Source of the DNA: Donghicola mangrovi
GTDB taxonomy: Bacteria > Pseudomonadota > Alphaproteobacteria > Rhodobacterales > Rhodobacteraceae
Length of the DNA stretch: 64,000 nucleotides
Assembly (NCBI RefSeq): GCF_013377535.1
Contig: NZ_JABCJE010000001.1
Coordinates: forward strand, 310,001-374,000
Direction: 5' to 3'
Below are positions 23,786 to 33,060 of this stretch, in pieces (the stretch's first letter is position 1; each line of letters starts with the position of its first letter). The notes under the pieces were generated by a model. The model saw only the letters and a program-made list of their open reading frames with translations, was not told the DNA's origin and did not search any database. A program made the translations under genes and the position numbers.

Positions 23786-25116
23786 GCGCCCTTCTGCAAT
23801 CCCTGACCGGATCTCTGGACGATCTGGCGGTCAAACCGACCCCCGACATGAGCGGCAAAGTTCTGCGATATGACGGGCTGATTTTGGAATGCACCGGCTT
23901 TCCGGCCAGCCCCGGCGCGATCTGCGAGGTCGAGACCGAAGATGGCAGCCACGTACAGGGCGAGATCGTTGGCTTTCGCGATGGCCGCAACATGCTGTTT
24001 CTGGACACCCCCGGTGCGCGCATCGTCTCGGGCGCGCGCGTGCGTCGCTTGGACGGTGGTCACGACGCGCTGATGGGCGAGGCCCTGCTTGGCCGCGTCA
24101 TCGACGCCGAAGGCCACGCACTGGACGAGGGTCCAAACCCCCAAGGCGACATCCGCTGGCCTCTAGCTGGCAAGGTGCAGAACCCCCTCGCCCGCCAACC
24201 CGTGGATACCGTTCTGGACGTGGGCGTGCGCATCATCAACAGCACCCTGACCGTCGGCCGCGGCCAGCGCGTCGGCATCATCGCGGGCTCTGGCGTTGGT
24301 AAGTCGGTCCTGATCGAGATGATGACCAAGAACACCAACGCGGACGTTGTCGTCGTCGGCCTGATCGGGGAACGCGCCCGCGAAGTCGGCGCATTCGTCG
24401 GCCACATCATGCACGGCGAGAACGCCCATAAAACCTGCGTGGTCGCGGTACCAGCCGACCGCTCGCCCCTGCTGCGTCTGCGGGCCGCCAACCGCGCCAC
24501 CGCCATCGCCGAATACTTCCGTTCCAAGGGCAAAGACGTCCTGTTGATCATGGACTCGCTGACCCGCTGCGCCCACGCCCGCCGCGAGATCGGTCTGGCC
24601 TTGGGCGAACAGCCCACTGCCAAGGGCTACACCCCATCGGTGGTTTCGATGATCCCGACGCTGATCGAACGCGCCGGTCCGGGCCTCAAGGGCGAAGGGT
24701 CCATCACCGCCTTCTACACCATTCTGGCCGACGGCGATGACACCAACGATCCCGTCGTGGACACCGCCCGCGCCATTCTGGACGGTCACCTTGTTCTGTC
24801 GCGCAAGCAGGCGCAGATGGGCATCTATCCCGCGATCGACATCCCCCAGTCGGTCAGCCGCGTGATGAACGACATCGTGGACAAGGACCACCAGCGCGCC
24901 GCCCTGAAACTGCGCCGGATGATCAGCCTGTATATGGACAACCGCGACATGATGCTGATGGGCGCCTACAGCCCCGGCCAAGACCCCGAACTGGACGAAG
25001 CCGTCCAGATGTGGCCGCGGATCAAGAACCTGATCCAGCAGCCCGTAGACGAGAAATCGCCCTTCCCCGACAGCCGCAAGAACCTTCTTAACCTCGCCGG
25101 AGGCACCCTCGGATGA
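23782..25116 (+). CDS. fliI: FliI, flagellar export ATPase
   Basis: A 444-residue F1-beta-like ATPase. Walker A IIAGSGVGKS is at residues ~166-175 with Lys174; Walker B is VLLIMDSLTRCAHARREIG, followed by the LGEQPTAKGYTPSVVSMIP block typical of FliI. It energises export together with FliH and FliJ. It overlaps fliH and fliJ by four bases each. Confidence 0.97.
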   Translation: MSALLQSLTGSLDDLAVKPTPDMSGKVLRYDGLILECTGFPASPGAICEVETEDGSHVQGEIVGFRDGRNMLFLDTPGARIVSGARVRRLDGGHDALMGEALLGRVIDAEGHALDEGPNPQGDIRWPLAGKVQNPLARQPVDTVLDVGVRIINSTLTVGRGQRVGIIAGSGVGKSVLIEMMTKNTNADVVVVGLIGERAREVGAFVGHIMHGENAHKTCVVAVPADRSPLLRLRAANRATAIAEYFRSKGKDVLLIMDSLTRCAHARREIGLALGEQPTAKGYTPSVVSMIPTLIERAGPGLKGEGSITAFYTILADGDDTNDPVVDTARAILDGHLVLSRKQAQMGIYPAIDIPQSVSRVMNDIVDKDHQRAALKLRRMISLYMDNRDMMLMGAYSPGQDPELDEAVQMWPRIKNLIQQPVDEKSPFPDSRKNLLNLAGGTLG

Positions 25117-25532
25117 CCCGCAAAGAAAAGCTGATGAACCTGATGGTCCGCAAGGAAAAGGCCAAGCTGGGTCAGGAAAGCAAACAGCTGGGTCAGATCG
25201 CGCAGGCCGCCGCCCGCACCGAGGCCCAGTCCACCCAGCTGAAAACCCTGCTGGACGAGGCGATCACCCAGCGCGCCTCGATCAATTCCAAGGCGCAGCT
25301 GGCCTCGACCATGTGGTTCGGGAACGCCATCGCGCAGCAACTGACCAACGTCGAAGCCCAGCGCACCCAGAACGAGGCCCGCCTGGCCGAGGCCCGCTCG
25401 CGCGTGGCGCAGGCCGAACAGCGCGTCCGCATCTATGGTGAAAAAGCCGTGGAAACCAAGCGCGAAGCCCGCGCCGAAGCCGACGCCAAAGAGGACAGCC
25501 GGTTGGGCGAACGCGGCCGCACACCGCGCTGA
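25113..25532 (+). CDS. fliJ: FliJ, export apparatus coiled-coil protein
   Basis: A 139-residue all-helical coiled-coil protein directly after fliI, the conserved place of fliJ. Heptad-like charged segments dominate (REKAKLGQESKQLGQIAQAA; EQRVRIYGEKAVETKREAR). FliJ sits in the FliI ring like the gamma subunit of F-ATPase. Sequence conservation in this family is low, so the call leans on position, length and helical pattern. Confidence 0.85.
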   Translation: MTRKEKLMNLMVRKEKAKLGQESKQLGQIAQAAARTEAQSTQLKTLLDEAITQRASINSKAQLASTMWFGNAIAQQLTNVEAQRTQNEARLAEARSRVAQAEQRVRIYGEKAVETKREARAEADAKEDSRLGERGRTPR

Positions 25533-25540
25533 CGCCAACT

Positions 25541-25556
25541 TGGCACTGCACTTGCA
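25541..25556 (+). promoter_or_regulatory. sigma-54 promoter of fliK-fliLMN
   Basis: Reads TGGCACTGCACTTGCA, an exact -24/-12 element, 46 bases before the fliK ATG and eight bases past the fliJ stop. Confidence 0.88.
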
Positions 25557-25602
25557 ACACACGGTTTGAAACCGATCCGACTTTTGCCCTGAAAGGACCG
25601 CC

Positions 25603-27480
25603 ATGACCCCGCTGACGCTGGCAGAGCAGAGCTTTCTCAAGCTGGACGCCCCGCAACAGGCCAAGCCTGCTGCGTCTCAGGGCGCGTCCGGTGCAGGGTT
25701 CGGGAACATCATGTCCGAGGCTCGGGAAAATGCCGAAGCCGCGCCCGAAGCCGTTGTGACCGACGCCGCCCCCGAGGCCGCAGCGGACACCCCCGAACAG
25801 ACCACCGACGCTGAAATCATCCAGCTGCCGACCAAACCGGCCGCCAAAGGCGAGGCCGTTCAGGCCGACGCCGCAACCACCGACCTGCCCGATCTTCCGG
25901 TCATCGCGCGCCTGCCCGAGGGCGGCCTGACCATCAAAGCGAATCCCGACACCGCCCCTCGCAAAACCGCCGAGGTCGCCAAGGTGCAGCCCGCAAAGGA
26001 GCCGGGTCTCGATCCGGCGGCAAACGCTTTGCCCCTCACCGGAACCGTCAGCGAAACCGCCGTGGCCGAAACCGCAAAGCCCGTTCAGGCTCAGACGCTG
26101 AAGCTCGTGCAGGCCAAAGCGACCCCGACCGACGCCCCCTCCGAAGTTCAGGTAACCACTGATCTGCCCGAGGTTGTCACGCTCGCAATGCAGAATGCCA
26201 CTGACTTTCCCATAGCTGACAGCCGCAAGGCCACAGCGAAACCCGCGACCACAGAAACGATGCAGGTGCTGACCGCGTCGACCAGCGCACCGGCGCTTGT
26301 GGCCGCTCAGGCCCCCGTGACCGAGGCCAAGGCCGAGCTGCCCACGACCACGCATACTTCGCTGGCGCTGCGTGCCAAGATGGGCAAGAAGGCCGCGCCC
26401 GCGACTGTGCAAACCGCGCAGCAAGCCCCTGCACAGCAGACCGCGAAACCCGTTAAGGCCGAGGCAACCACCGAAGTCGCAAAGACCTTTGAGGTCGCAA
26501 AGACCGAAAGCGGTGAAACGCCGACCGACGTTCTAGTGAACCTTGAGACCACTGAACAGGTCGCATCCGATGCACAGCCTCAGGCCACTCCAGAAACGGC
26601 CCCCCAGACGCCCGAGCAACTGACCGCCGCAGCGACCGTAGTTGCGCCGATCGTCGTGCAGCAGTCGGACAACGCCCCTGTCCAGACCCGCACCGAGCGG
26701 ACCACCGACAAAACCGCTCAGCAGATCACCGCCGCACCCAAGGGCCCGCAGGCCCAAACAGTGCAGACCCAGAACACCGAGGCCACCGCTCAGGCCGAGC
26801 CCACCCAGCGCCGCACCGCGCCCGAGGCCAAGCAATCCGTGGCCGCCCAAAGCTTTGAGCAGATGATCCAGCAGTCCGTGTCCGATGACACGCCGCTGGA
26901 CCTGAGCGACCTCAAGCTGGCCAGCGCCGACAGCGCCCCCGCCCCGCAGACCCAATCCACCCTGCCCCAATCTGCCCCGCAGGTTCAGGTCACCACCAGC
27001 CCCGAGGCCTTCCAGCCCCAGCTGGAGAGTGCGGCCCGTGACATCGCCACCCGCGAATTGTCGATGGAACAAGCCGACTGGCCGGAAACCATGGTTCAGG
27101 ACATCGGGTTCGAAACCCTTGCCGATGGCGAGGCAATCGACATCCAGCTGACCCCCGAACACATGGGCCGCGTCCAGCTGCGGATGGAGATGCGCGATGG
27201 CGCGGCCTCGATCACGATCGTGACCGAAACCGCCGAAGCGGCAAAGCAATTCAACGACAACCAGCAGAAACTGGCCGACCTTCTGGCGAAACAGGGCGTC
27301 GAACTGGCGAACCACAACGCCAGCGCGGGCCGTGACTTTGGCCAGCAGGGCCAAGGCGGCCGAAATGGCGGCGAGGGTACTGCTGGCAACTCCCAGACCC
27401 AAACCACCGGCGGCACCGGACAGACAGAGGCACGAGCAGCCCGCAAGGATCCGAACCGACTGGTCGACGTACAGGCATAA
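25603..27480 (+). CDS. fliK: FliK, hook-length control protein
   Basis: A 625-residue FliK. Residues 1-~490 are low-complexity (Ala, Thr, Pro, Gln, Glu), the expected disordered ruler. The C-terminal ~100 residues hold the conserved domain: IDIQLTPEHMGRVQLRMEM, ASITIVTETAEAAKQF and the LADLLAKQGVEL helix. The last ~50 residues are Gly/Gln-rich. It is longer than enteric FliK (~405), which may reflect a different hook length. ATG 25603 follows GAAAGGA. It heads a sigma-54 unit with fliL, fliM and fliN. Confidence 0.92.
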   Translation: MTPLTLAEQSFLKLDAPQQAKPAASQGASGAGFGNIMSEARENAEAAPEAVVTDAAPEAAADTPEQTTDAEIIQLPTKPAAKGEAVQADAATTDLPDLPVIARLPEGGLTIKANPDTAPRKTAEVAKVQPAKEPGLDPAANALPLTGTVSETAVAETAKPVQAQTLKLVQAKATPTDAPSEVQVTTDLPEVVTLAMQNATDFPIADSRKATAKPATTETMQVLTASTSAPALVAAQAPVTEAKAELPTTTHTSLALRAKMGKKAAPATVQTAQQAPAQQTAKPVKAEATTEVAKTFEVAKTESGETPTDVLVNLETTEQVASDAQPQATPETAPQTPEQLTAAATVVAPIVVQQSDNAPVQTRTERTTDKTAQQITAAPKGPQAQTVQTQNTEATAQAEPTQRRTAPEAKQSVAAQSFEQMIQQSVSDDTPLDLSDLKLASADSAPAPQTQSTLPQSAPQVQVTTSPEAFQPQLESAARDIATRELSMEQADWPETMVQDIGFETLADGEAIDIQLTPEHMGRVQLRMEMRDGAASITIVTETAEAAKQFNDNQQKLADLLAKQGVELANHNASAGRDFGQQGQGGRNGGEGTAGNSQTQTTGGTGQTEARAARKDPNRLVDVQA

Positions 27481-27491
27481 GGCATTGAACC

Positions 27492-28091
27492 ATGAGCGAC
27501 GCGAACACTGACGCACCCAAAAAGAAAGGCAAGATCCTCAAGACCATTCTGTTGGTCCTGGGATTCCTGCTATTCCTCGGCGGCGGCTTTGCTGGCGGCT
27601 TCTATTACGCTGGCACGCAGATTTCTCCGTCCGAAGAGGTTCTGCGACTGGTCGAACGCACCAACGGCGACGCCGCTGCAGAAGGCGGCGAAGCAGGCGC
27701 CGAGGGCGAGCCGACCGTCGATGAAAACGGCAACCCCATCAAGATGGTCAAGGACATCCCTGAAACTCCAGTGTTCCAGACCAGCTACTATGAATTCCCC
27801 GACACCCTGACCACGAACCTGCGCGGCTCGCGCCGGTTCCTGCAGGTCGGGATCGGCATGTCGACCCAGTACGACGCCAAGGTCATCGCCAACGTGGAAA
27901 CCCACGCGATGGCGATCCGCTCGGACTTTCTGGCGGTGATCAGTGGCTTCTCGGAAGAGGACGTCGCCGGCATGGAAGGCCGCGACCGTCTGGCCGAAGC
28001 GATGAAGGCTGCCGTGAACAAACGTCTCGAACAGCTCGAGGGGTTTGGCGGCATCGAGAACGTCTTCTTCCCCTCGTTCGTGTTGCAATAA
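27492..28091 (+). CDS. fliL: FliL, basal-body/stator-associated protein
   Basis: A 199-residue single-pass protein: Lys-rich N-terminus, membrane helix at ~18-40 (TILLVLGFLLFLGGGFAGGF), acidic linker (AAAEGGEAGAEGEP), then the periplasmic FliL domain with FPDTLTTNLRGSRRFLQVGI and the C-terminal IENVFFPSFVLQ. FliL rings surround and activate stators. This is the canonical copy in the fliKLMN order; a second FliL-like protein is at 6190. Confidence 0.94.
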   Translation: MSDANTDAPKKKGKILKTILLVLGFLLFLGGGFAGGFYYAGTQISPSEEVLRLVERTNGDAAAEGGEAGAEGEPTVDENGNPIKMVKDIPETPVFQTSYYEFPDTLTTNLRGSRRFLQVGIGMSTQYDAKVIANVETHAMAIRSDFLAVISGFSEEDVAGMEGRDRLAEAMKAAVNKRLEQLEGFGGIENVFFPSFVLQ

Positions 28092-28107
28092 GAGGCGCGG
28101 GCGAAGA

Positions 28108-29112
28108 ATGGCAAAGGCAACGAAACTCTCCAGCTTCGAGGTCGCCGCCCTTGTGGACGGCCTCAAGAACCTGGACGACGACGCAGGCGACAGTAATGAC
28201 GCCAGCAGTAAGGCCAAACCTTACAAATTCGGCGTCGATAACGTTTCGGCGCTGGGGGACTACTACGGTCTGCGGATGGTCAACGAACGCTTCTGCCGTC
28301 TGGCGCGCAGCGTGTTCCTGCCCTTTTTGCGGATGCAGCCGCGGATCTCGTCGTTCCCGCCAGAGATCAAGGCCTACGACCACTACACGGACGAACTGGA
28401 CAACTTCAGCAGCCTGACCATCAGCCGTATCGACGAATTGCGCGGCACCCAAATGGTGGTTCTGCAGCCCAGCTTTGTCTCGCTGCTGACCAACGTGTAC
28501 TATGGCGGTGAACTGAAGACGCCCCCAAAGACAGGGCGCAGCGAATTCACCGCGACCGAACTGCGGGTGATCGAACTGGTGGTCGGCGGTCTGAACCGGG
28601 CGCTAGAGATGGCGTGGCGGGATCTCTATCCGATCCACCTGACCGGCTCGGCCCACGAAGAGAACCTGCAATTCGCCAGCTTTCTGGACGGGCAGGATCA
28701 GGTGGTGAAGTGTTCGTTCATCATCCAGCTTCCGGGCGGCGATCCGGCGGATGTGGATATCCTGTATCCGCTGCAAACGCTGAAACCCATCGCCTCGCAG
28801 CTGCGGTCGCGCACCCAGTCCGACATGGTCGGCGAAGACATCAGCTGGCGCGCCCGTCTGGAAAAGGCGGTCATGAACGTGCCGCTGACCATCACCGCCC
28901 ATCTGGACGAACCCGAGGTCCAGCTGCGCGAGATCACCGACCTGACCCCGGGCAAAGTGGTGCCCGTAAACCTGAAACCTGCCCCGCGTCTGCTGATCGA
29001 GGGCGAACACTTCTTTAACGGCGAAATCGGCGAGGTTGCGGGCAAAGCCGCCATCAGCATCACCGAATGCGTGGCCCCGGCCCCGCAAGAAAGCGAAAGG
29101 AAAACGGCATGA
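28108..29112 (+). CDS. fliM: FliM, motor switch protein
   Basis: A 334-residue FliM. The middle domain carries DNFSSLTISRIDELRGTQMV and TATELRVIELVVGGLNRALE; the C-terminal SpoA domain has PLTITAHLDEPEVQLREITD and DLTPGKVVPVNL. The N-terminus (ATKLSSFEVAALVDGL) is the CheY-binding segment, though it lacks the classical LSQxEIDALL form. The ATG at 28108 is preceded by GCGAAGA; the frame is open from 28045 inside fliL. It overlaps fliN as ATGA. Confidence 0.95.
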   Translation: MAKATKLSSFEVAALVDGLKNLDDDAGDSNDASSKAKPYKFGVDNVSALGDYYGLRMVNERFCRLARSVFLPFLRMQPRISSFPPEIKAYDHYTDELDNFSSLTISRIDELRGTQMVVLQPSFVSLLTNVYYGGELKTPPKTGRSEFTATELRVIELVVGGLNRALEMAWRDLYPIHLTGSAHEENLQFASFLDGQDQVVKCSFIIQLPGGDPADVDILYPLQTLKPIASQLRSRTQSDMVGEDISWRARLEKAVMNVPLTITAHLDEPEVQLREITDLTPGKVVPVNLKPAPRLLIEGEHFFNGEIGEVAGKAAISITECVAPAPQESERKTA

Positions 29113-29405
29113 GCGACAAAGTACCTGCCACCGGGGACAGCGCCATCAACACCAAGCTGGGCATGCTGGCCAACGTCAAAGTCCGCATGACCGTCGAGGT
29201 CGGCCGCACCGAGATCACCATTCAGGACCTCTTGCGCCTGAACGAAGGCTCGGTGATCGAACTGGACCGCATGGCCGGTGATCCGCTGGATATTCTGGTC
29301 AACGGCACCATCATCGCCCGCGGCGAAGTGGTTGTGGTCGGCGAACGGTTCGGCATCCGCTTTGGCGAGATTGTGGACCCCGAAACCCGCATGGCCTCGG
29401 TCTGA
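29109..29405 (+). CDS. fliN: FliN, motor switch/C-ring protein
   Basis: A 98-residue FliN consisting almost entirely of a SpoA domain: VKVRMTVEVGRTEITIQDLL, LNEGSVIELDRMAGDPLDIL and GEVVVVGERFGIRFGEIV. It lines the base of the C ring. The ATG at 29109 overlaps the fliM stop; the frame opens earlier at 29067 inside fliM. Confidence 0.96.
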   Translation: MSDKVPATGDSAINTKLGMLANVKVRMTVEVGRTEITIQDLLRLNEGSVIELDRMAGDPLDILVNGTIIARGEVVVVGERFGIRFGEIVDPETRMASV

Positions 29406-29502
29406 ACCCGCCCTACGGGGCCGGAAACCTGTGACATTCTGCGCGGCGCATACTTTTGCGCGGCGCACCCTTGCCGATCGGATAGGCCGCTCCCGTTCCG
29501 GT

Positions 29503-29518
29503 TGGCACGAAACATGCT
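29503..29518 (+). promoter_or_regulatory. sigma-54 promoter of fliOPQR-flhB
   Basis: Reads TGGCACGAAACATGCT: perfect -24 box, -12 as ATGCT, correct spacing. It lies 53 bases before the fliO start. Its presence shows that the in-frame TTG at 29502, inside the promoter, cannot be the fliO start. Confidence 0.8.
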
Positions 29519-29555
29519 CCTTTTCCCTCCAGATGGCAGGAATTGGAGCAGACCC

Positions 29556-29834
29556 TTGGACATCCTCGATACGCAGCAGATTTTCACCGTCGCCCTTTTT
29601 CTGGGGGTGATGGGGCTGGCTTGGCTGGCCGTCTATGTGAACCGCGGCAAACTGGCGGGCAAAGCCACCGCCGGACGCCGCCTGATCGTCCGCGAGGCCA
29701 CCGGTCTGGGAAATGGCGAGCGCGCCCTGCTGATCGAGGCCGACGGTCAGCCCGTTCTGGCCGTGATCCCGCGCAAAGGCCCCGCGCAACTGCTGGCGCT
29801 GCCCCGCACCACCCAAGCGGAGGATGCGGAATGA
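29556..29834 (+). CDS. fliO: FliO, export gate assembly protein
   Basis: A 92-residue FliO: short periplasmic N-terminus, one membrane helix (IFTVALFLGVMGLAWLAVYV), then a small cytoplasmic beta domain (GRRLIVREATGLGNGERALL, PVLAVIPRKGPAQLLALP). FliO helps assemble the FliP ring. The start is TTG at 29556 with TTGGAG about eight bases before it; upstream in-frame starts fall in the sigma-54 promoter. It overlaps fliP as ATGA. Confidence 0.85.
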   Translation: MDILDTQQIFTVALFLGVMGLAWLAVYVNRGKLAGKATAGRRLIVREATGLGNGERALLIEADGQPVLAVIPRKGPAQLLALPRTTQAEDAE

Positions 29835-30565
29835 AACGTCTGATCCCCGCCCTGATCCTGCTGGCCCTAGCGGCCCCTGCCCACGCCCAAGGTCTGCCCG
29901 CCCTGCAACTGCAAGGCGCCGACGGCGAGGTCACCTATTCGCTGACCCTGCAAATTCTGGCGCTGATGACGGTGCTGACCGTCCTGCCCTCGATCGTGAT
30001 GGGGATGAGCGCGTTCACCCGCATCATCATCGTGCTGTCGATCCTGCGTCAGGCTCTGGGCACCCAGCAGACCCCGCCCAACCAGGTGCTGGTCGCCATC
30101 GCGCTATTCCTGAGCTTTTTCGTGATGCAGCCGGTCCTGACCGAACTGCACGACACATCGCTTGGCCCCTATCTGGACGAACAGATTTCCGCGCAGGACG
30201 CGCTGGAACAAGGCCGCAAGATCGTCACCGGTTACATGCTGGGAAACACCCGCCAGAACGACCTGATGATGTTCTCGGAACTGGCCAAGGTCGGCCCGTT
30301 TGAAAACAACGACGACGTGCCGCTGTCGGTCCTGCTGCCGGCCTATATGACGTCGGAATTGAAGACCGCGTTCCAGATCGGCTTCCTGATTTTCCTGCCG
30401 TTTCTGGTGATCGACATGGTGATCGCGTCGATCCTGATGGCGCTGGGTATGATGATGCTGTCGCCCATGCTGGTGTCGCTGCCCTTCAAGCTGCTGCTGT
30501 TCGTTCTGGTGGACGGATGGGCGCTGATGATGGGCTCTTTGGCCTCTAGCTTCTTGGGGAACTGA
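29831..30565 (+). CDS. fliP: FliP, export gate protein
   Basis: A 244-residue FliP with a cleavable signal peptide (LIPALILLALAAPAHAQG) and four membrane segments. Family motifs: FTRIIIVLSILRQALGTQQ near the middle and FLPFLVIDMVIASILMALGM in the C-terminal part, ending PFKLLLFVLVDGWAL. FliP forms the core pentamer of the export channel. Start ATG at 29831 overlaps the fliO stop. Confidence 0.97.
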   Translation: MKRLIPALILLALAAPAHAQGLPALQLQGADGEVTYSLTLQILALMTVLTVLPSIVMGMSAFTRIIIVLSILRQALGTQQTPPNQVLVAIALFLSFFVMQPVLTELHDTSLGPYLDEQISAQDALEQGRKIVTGYMLGNTRQNDLMMFSELAKVGPFENNDDVPLSVLLPAYMTSELKTAFQIGFLIFLPFLVIDMVIASILMALGMMMLSPMLVSLPFKLLLFVLVDGWALMMGSLASSFLGN

Positions 30566-30567
30566 CG

Positions 30568-30834
30568 ATGGATTTCGACACCAATATTGAGCATTTGCAG
30601 CTGGCCTACTGGAATATCCTGCTGACTGCAGGCCCCATTCTGGGGATCGCGCTGGCGGTTGGTCTGCTGGTCGGCGTTCTGCAAGCCGCGACCTCGATCA
30701 ACGAAAGCACGCTTAGCTTTGTGCCCAAGCTGGCGATCGTGCTGATCTCGATGGCGCTCTTATCCGGGTTCATGCTGCGGGTGATGTCCGACTACTTCGG
30801 GCATGTCTTTGAAACCATCGCGACGATGGGCTGA
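30568..30834 (+). CDS. fliQ: FliQ, export gate protein
   Basis: An 88-residue two-helix membrane protein: YWNILLTAGPILGIALAVGL, then VGVLQAATSINESTLSFVPK (the conserved Q..T.I.E.TL.F.PK pattern) and a second helix. FliQ wraps the FliP5R1 core. It starts three bases after fliP. Confidence 0.97.
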   Translation: MDFDTNIEHLQLAYWNILLTAGPILGIALAVGLLVGVLQAATSINESTLSFVPKLAIVLISMALLSGFMLRVMSDYFGHVFETIATMG

Positions 30835-30838
30835 CCGG

Positions 30839-31666
30839 ATGTTCGCGCCCACCTTCAACTATACCTCCGGCATACCGGGCCTCGAACTGGCAGAGCTGAT
30901 CAGCTACTCGGTGCAGTTCGTATTCGCGATGCTGCGGGTGGGCTCTTTCATTCTGGCGGCACCGTTCTTTGCGGCGCGCTACATCAACCTTCAGGTGCGG
31001 ATCATGATGGCGGTGGCGCTGACCATCCCCGTCATCACCCAAGTCGAAATGCCCCCCGTGGACGTCCTGGTCAGCATGAAGGCCGTCCCGATGATCCTGT
31101 CCGAGATCGCCTTGGGTCTGGCCGCCGGTCTGGTTCTGTCGATCATCTTTGGCACCGCCGCCGTTGCGGGCGACCGGATTGCCGCGACCGCCGGTCTGGG
31201 CTTTGCCGCGCAGATCGACCCTGCGTCGGGCACCAGCGTTCCAGTGATTTCGCAGCTTTTCAGCCTGTTCATGCTGGCCACGTTCGTGTCGCTGGACGGG
31301 CACCTGCTGGCGCTGCGCATGATGATCGAAAGCTACAACTATATCCCGCCCGGCGGACCCCTGCTGACCGGCCCCATGCTGGAGGCCGGCAAAGAGGCCG
31401 CGCGGGACATGTTCACCTATAGCGTTCAGCTGATGATGCCTGTGGTGTCGATCCTGCTGCTGGTGAACGTGCTGATCGGTGTGATCACCCGCTCGGCCCC
31501 GCAGATGAACATTTTCTCGTTCGGTTTTCCGATGACCCTGACCATGACCGTGGTGCTGCTGTTCGTCGGCGCGCCCGTCTTGGGCAAGGCAAACGAGTGG
31601 GTCATGGGCTCGGCCCTCGACCTGCTGGACCATATGCTACAGGAGATGGCAAATGGCAGAAGGTGA
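30839..31666 (+). CDS. fliR: FliR, export gate protein
   Basis: A 275-residue protein with six or more hydrophobic segments, typical of FliR: VFAMLRVGSFILAAPFFAAR at the N-terminus, IALGLAAGLVLSIIFGTAAVA, and LLVNVLIGVITRSAPQMNIF (the conserved APQMN). One FliR joins the FliP pentamer. The ATG at 30839 lies five bases past the fliQ stop; the frame opens at 30803 within fliQ. It overlaps flhB by 14 bases. Confidence 0.96.
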   Translation: MFAPTFNYTSGIPGLELAELISYSVQFVFAMLRVGSFILAAPFFAARYINLQVRIMMAVALTIPVITQVEMPPVDVLVSMKAVPMILSEIALGLAAGLVLSIIFGTAAVAGDRIAATAGLGFAAQIDPASGTSVPVISQLFSLFMLATFVSLDGHLLALRMMIESYNYIPPGGPLLTGPMLEAGKEAARDMFTYSVQLMMPVVSILLLVNVLIGVITRSAPQMNIFSFGFPMTLTMTVVLLFVGAPVLGKANEWVMGSALDLLDHMLQEMANGRR

Positions 31667-32801
31667 TGACGGTCAGGAAAAGACCGAAGACCCAACCCCG
31701 CGGCGAAAGGAACAAGCCAGAGAAGACGGCAAGGTCGTCACTTCCAAGGAAGTCTTTGTTCTGTTCAGCATCATTTCCGCGATGGCCATCATCTCGGCCG
31801 CGGGTTCGATGGGGGAAACGCTGGCGGGCAGTTGGGCCAGCTGGCTGCGCTGGGACAGCTCAGAGCAGCTGGATTCCATCATCATCCAACGCCTGAAAGA
31901 GGCCCTGTGGGCACTGTTCCTGATCGGGATGGGGATTGGCATTCCGATGCTGGCCCTGACCATCGGCGTCCAAGCCGCGATGGGTGGCCTGAACTGGGCA
32001 CCCAAAGCGATGGCCTTCAAGCCCGACAAGATGGACCCGCTGAAGGGTCTGAAACGCATGGTCTCCATGAAATCGCTGGTCGAACTGGGCAAGGCGCTGA
32101 TGAAGGTCGGCCTGCTTGGCGGGGCGGCTTACGGCGTGCTGCTCTCGCAGATCCCCGAGATGGAGCTGATGTACACCATGGCCCCCGGCCCTGCGGCGGC
32201 AATGTTCCAGTCCGGCGTGATCCGCCTACTGTCGGCGCTGATCGTGGGCCTGCTGGTCATCGGTGTGGTGGACTATGGCTACCAGTTCTACAGCCTGAAC
32301 AAGAGCCTCAAGATGTCCCGTCAGGAACTCAAGGACGAGGCCAAGCAGACCGAAGGCTCTCCCGAGTTGAAGGGCGCGATCCGCCGCCGTCAGATGGAGG
32401 CCTCTCAGGGGGCGAAACGGGCCAAGGCGCTGGACGATGTGCCCAACGCCACTGCCGTGATCACCAACCCGACCCACTTTGCCATTGCCCTGCGCTATGC
32501 CCCCGAAGAGGCCGACGCGCCGATCATTCTGGCGATGGGACGGGGCGCGATGGCCCACCGGATTATGGAGCGCGCATCCAAGGCCCGCGTCACCACCGTG
32601 CAGGCGCCGCCTCTGGCCCGTGCGCTGTATTACACTGGCCAGATCGGCGAGATGATCCCCGAAGCCCTGTTCGTGGCCGTCGCCGCCATTCTGGCGCACG
32701 TCTACCGGCTGGATCACGACATGCCCACCGACATGCCCGATCTGGACATCCCCAAAGAACTGCGTCTGGATGAACACGGACGCCCCGAAAAGGAAGCGTG
32801 A
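31653..32801 (+). CDS. flhB: FlhB, export gate and substrate-specificity switch
   Basis: A 382-residue FlhB: hallmark N-terminus KTEDPTPRRKEQAREDGKV, four membrane helices, and the cytoplasmic domain with the autocleavage motif NPTH (Asn272) in VITNPTHFAIALRYAPE. Cleavage there switches export from hook to filament proteins after FliK measures hook length. It begins inside the fliR 3' end with AGGAG upstream. Confidence 0.97.
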   Translation: MAEGDDGQEKTEDPTPRRKEQAREDGKVVTSKEVFVLFSIISAMAIISAAGSMGETLAGSWASWLRWDSSEQLDSIIIQRLKEALWALFLIGMGIGIPMLALTIGVQAAMGGLNWAPKAMAFKPDKMDPLKGLKRMVSMKSLVELGKALMKVGLLGGAAYGVLLSQIPEMELMYTMAPGPAAAMFQSGVIRLLSALIVGLLVIGVVDYGYQFYSLNKSLKMSRQELKDEAKQTEGSPELKGAIRRRQMEASQGAKRAKALDDVPNATAVITNPTHFAIALRYAPEEADAPIILAMGRGAMAHRIMERASKARVTTVQAPPLARALYYTGQIGEMIPEALFVAVAAILAHVYRLDHDMPTDMPDLDIPKELRLDEHGRPEKEA

Positions 32802-32802
32802 C

Positions 32803-33000
32803 ATGGCAAGACATCACCAAAGCGTGGGCACCCTGATCTCGACCGTCAGCTTCGCGGGCGTCTCGGTCGCCCTGATGAACGAGGCCGTTCAAGCCGAAGG
32901 CATCCGCGCCATTGGCCTGTGGATCACCGCCATCATGTGTCTGGCCGCCGCGCTGCGCTATCGCATCGCCGATCTGGTAGAAAAATGGCGCAGGGATTGA
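32803..33000 (+). CDS. Small two-helix membrane protein at the end of the fliO-flhB operon
   Basis: A 65-residue protein with two hydrophobic segments (VGTLISTVSFAGVSVALM and AIGLWITAIMCLAAALRY) and a charged tail (LVEKWRRD). ATG at 32803, one base after the flhB stop, with GGAAGCG as ribosome site. I recognise no family. Tight coupling to flhB suggests co-production with the export gate, possibly as an accessory membrane subunit; this is inferred from position. Confidence 0.6.
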   Translation: MARHHQSVGTLISTVSFAGVSVALMNEAVQAEGIRAIGLWITAIMCLAAALRYRIADLVEKWRRD

Positions 33001-33060
33001 CCCCCGCGCCACATGAAATGCTGTCCGGTTTTCCGACAGCCCCTGTCAGAGTTTCCCCTG

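Noticed and set aside
29502-29555. Earlier TTG start of fliO at 29502
   Set aside because: This codon lies inside the -24 box of the sigma-54 promoter, so it would not be in the transcript; the TTG at 29556 has a ribosome site.
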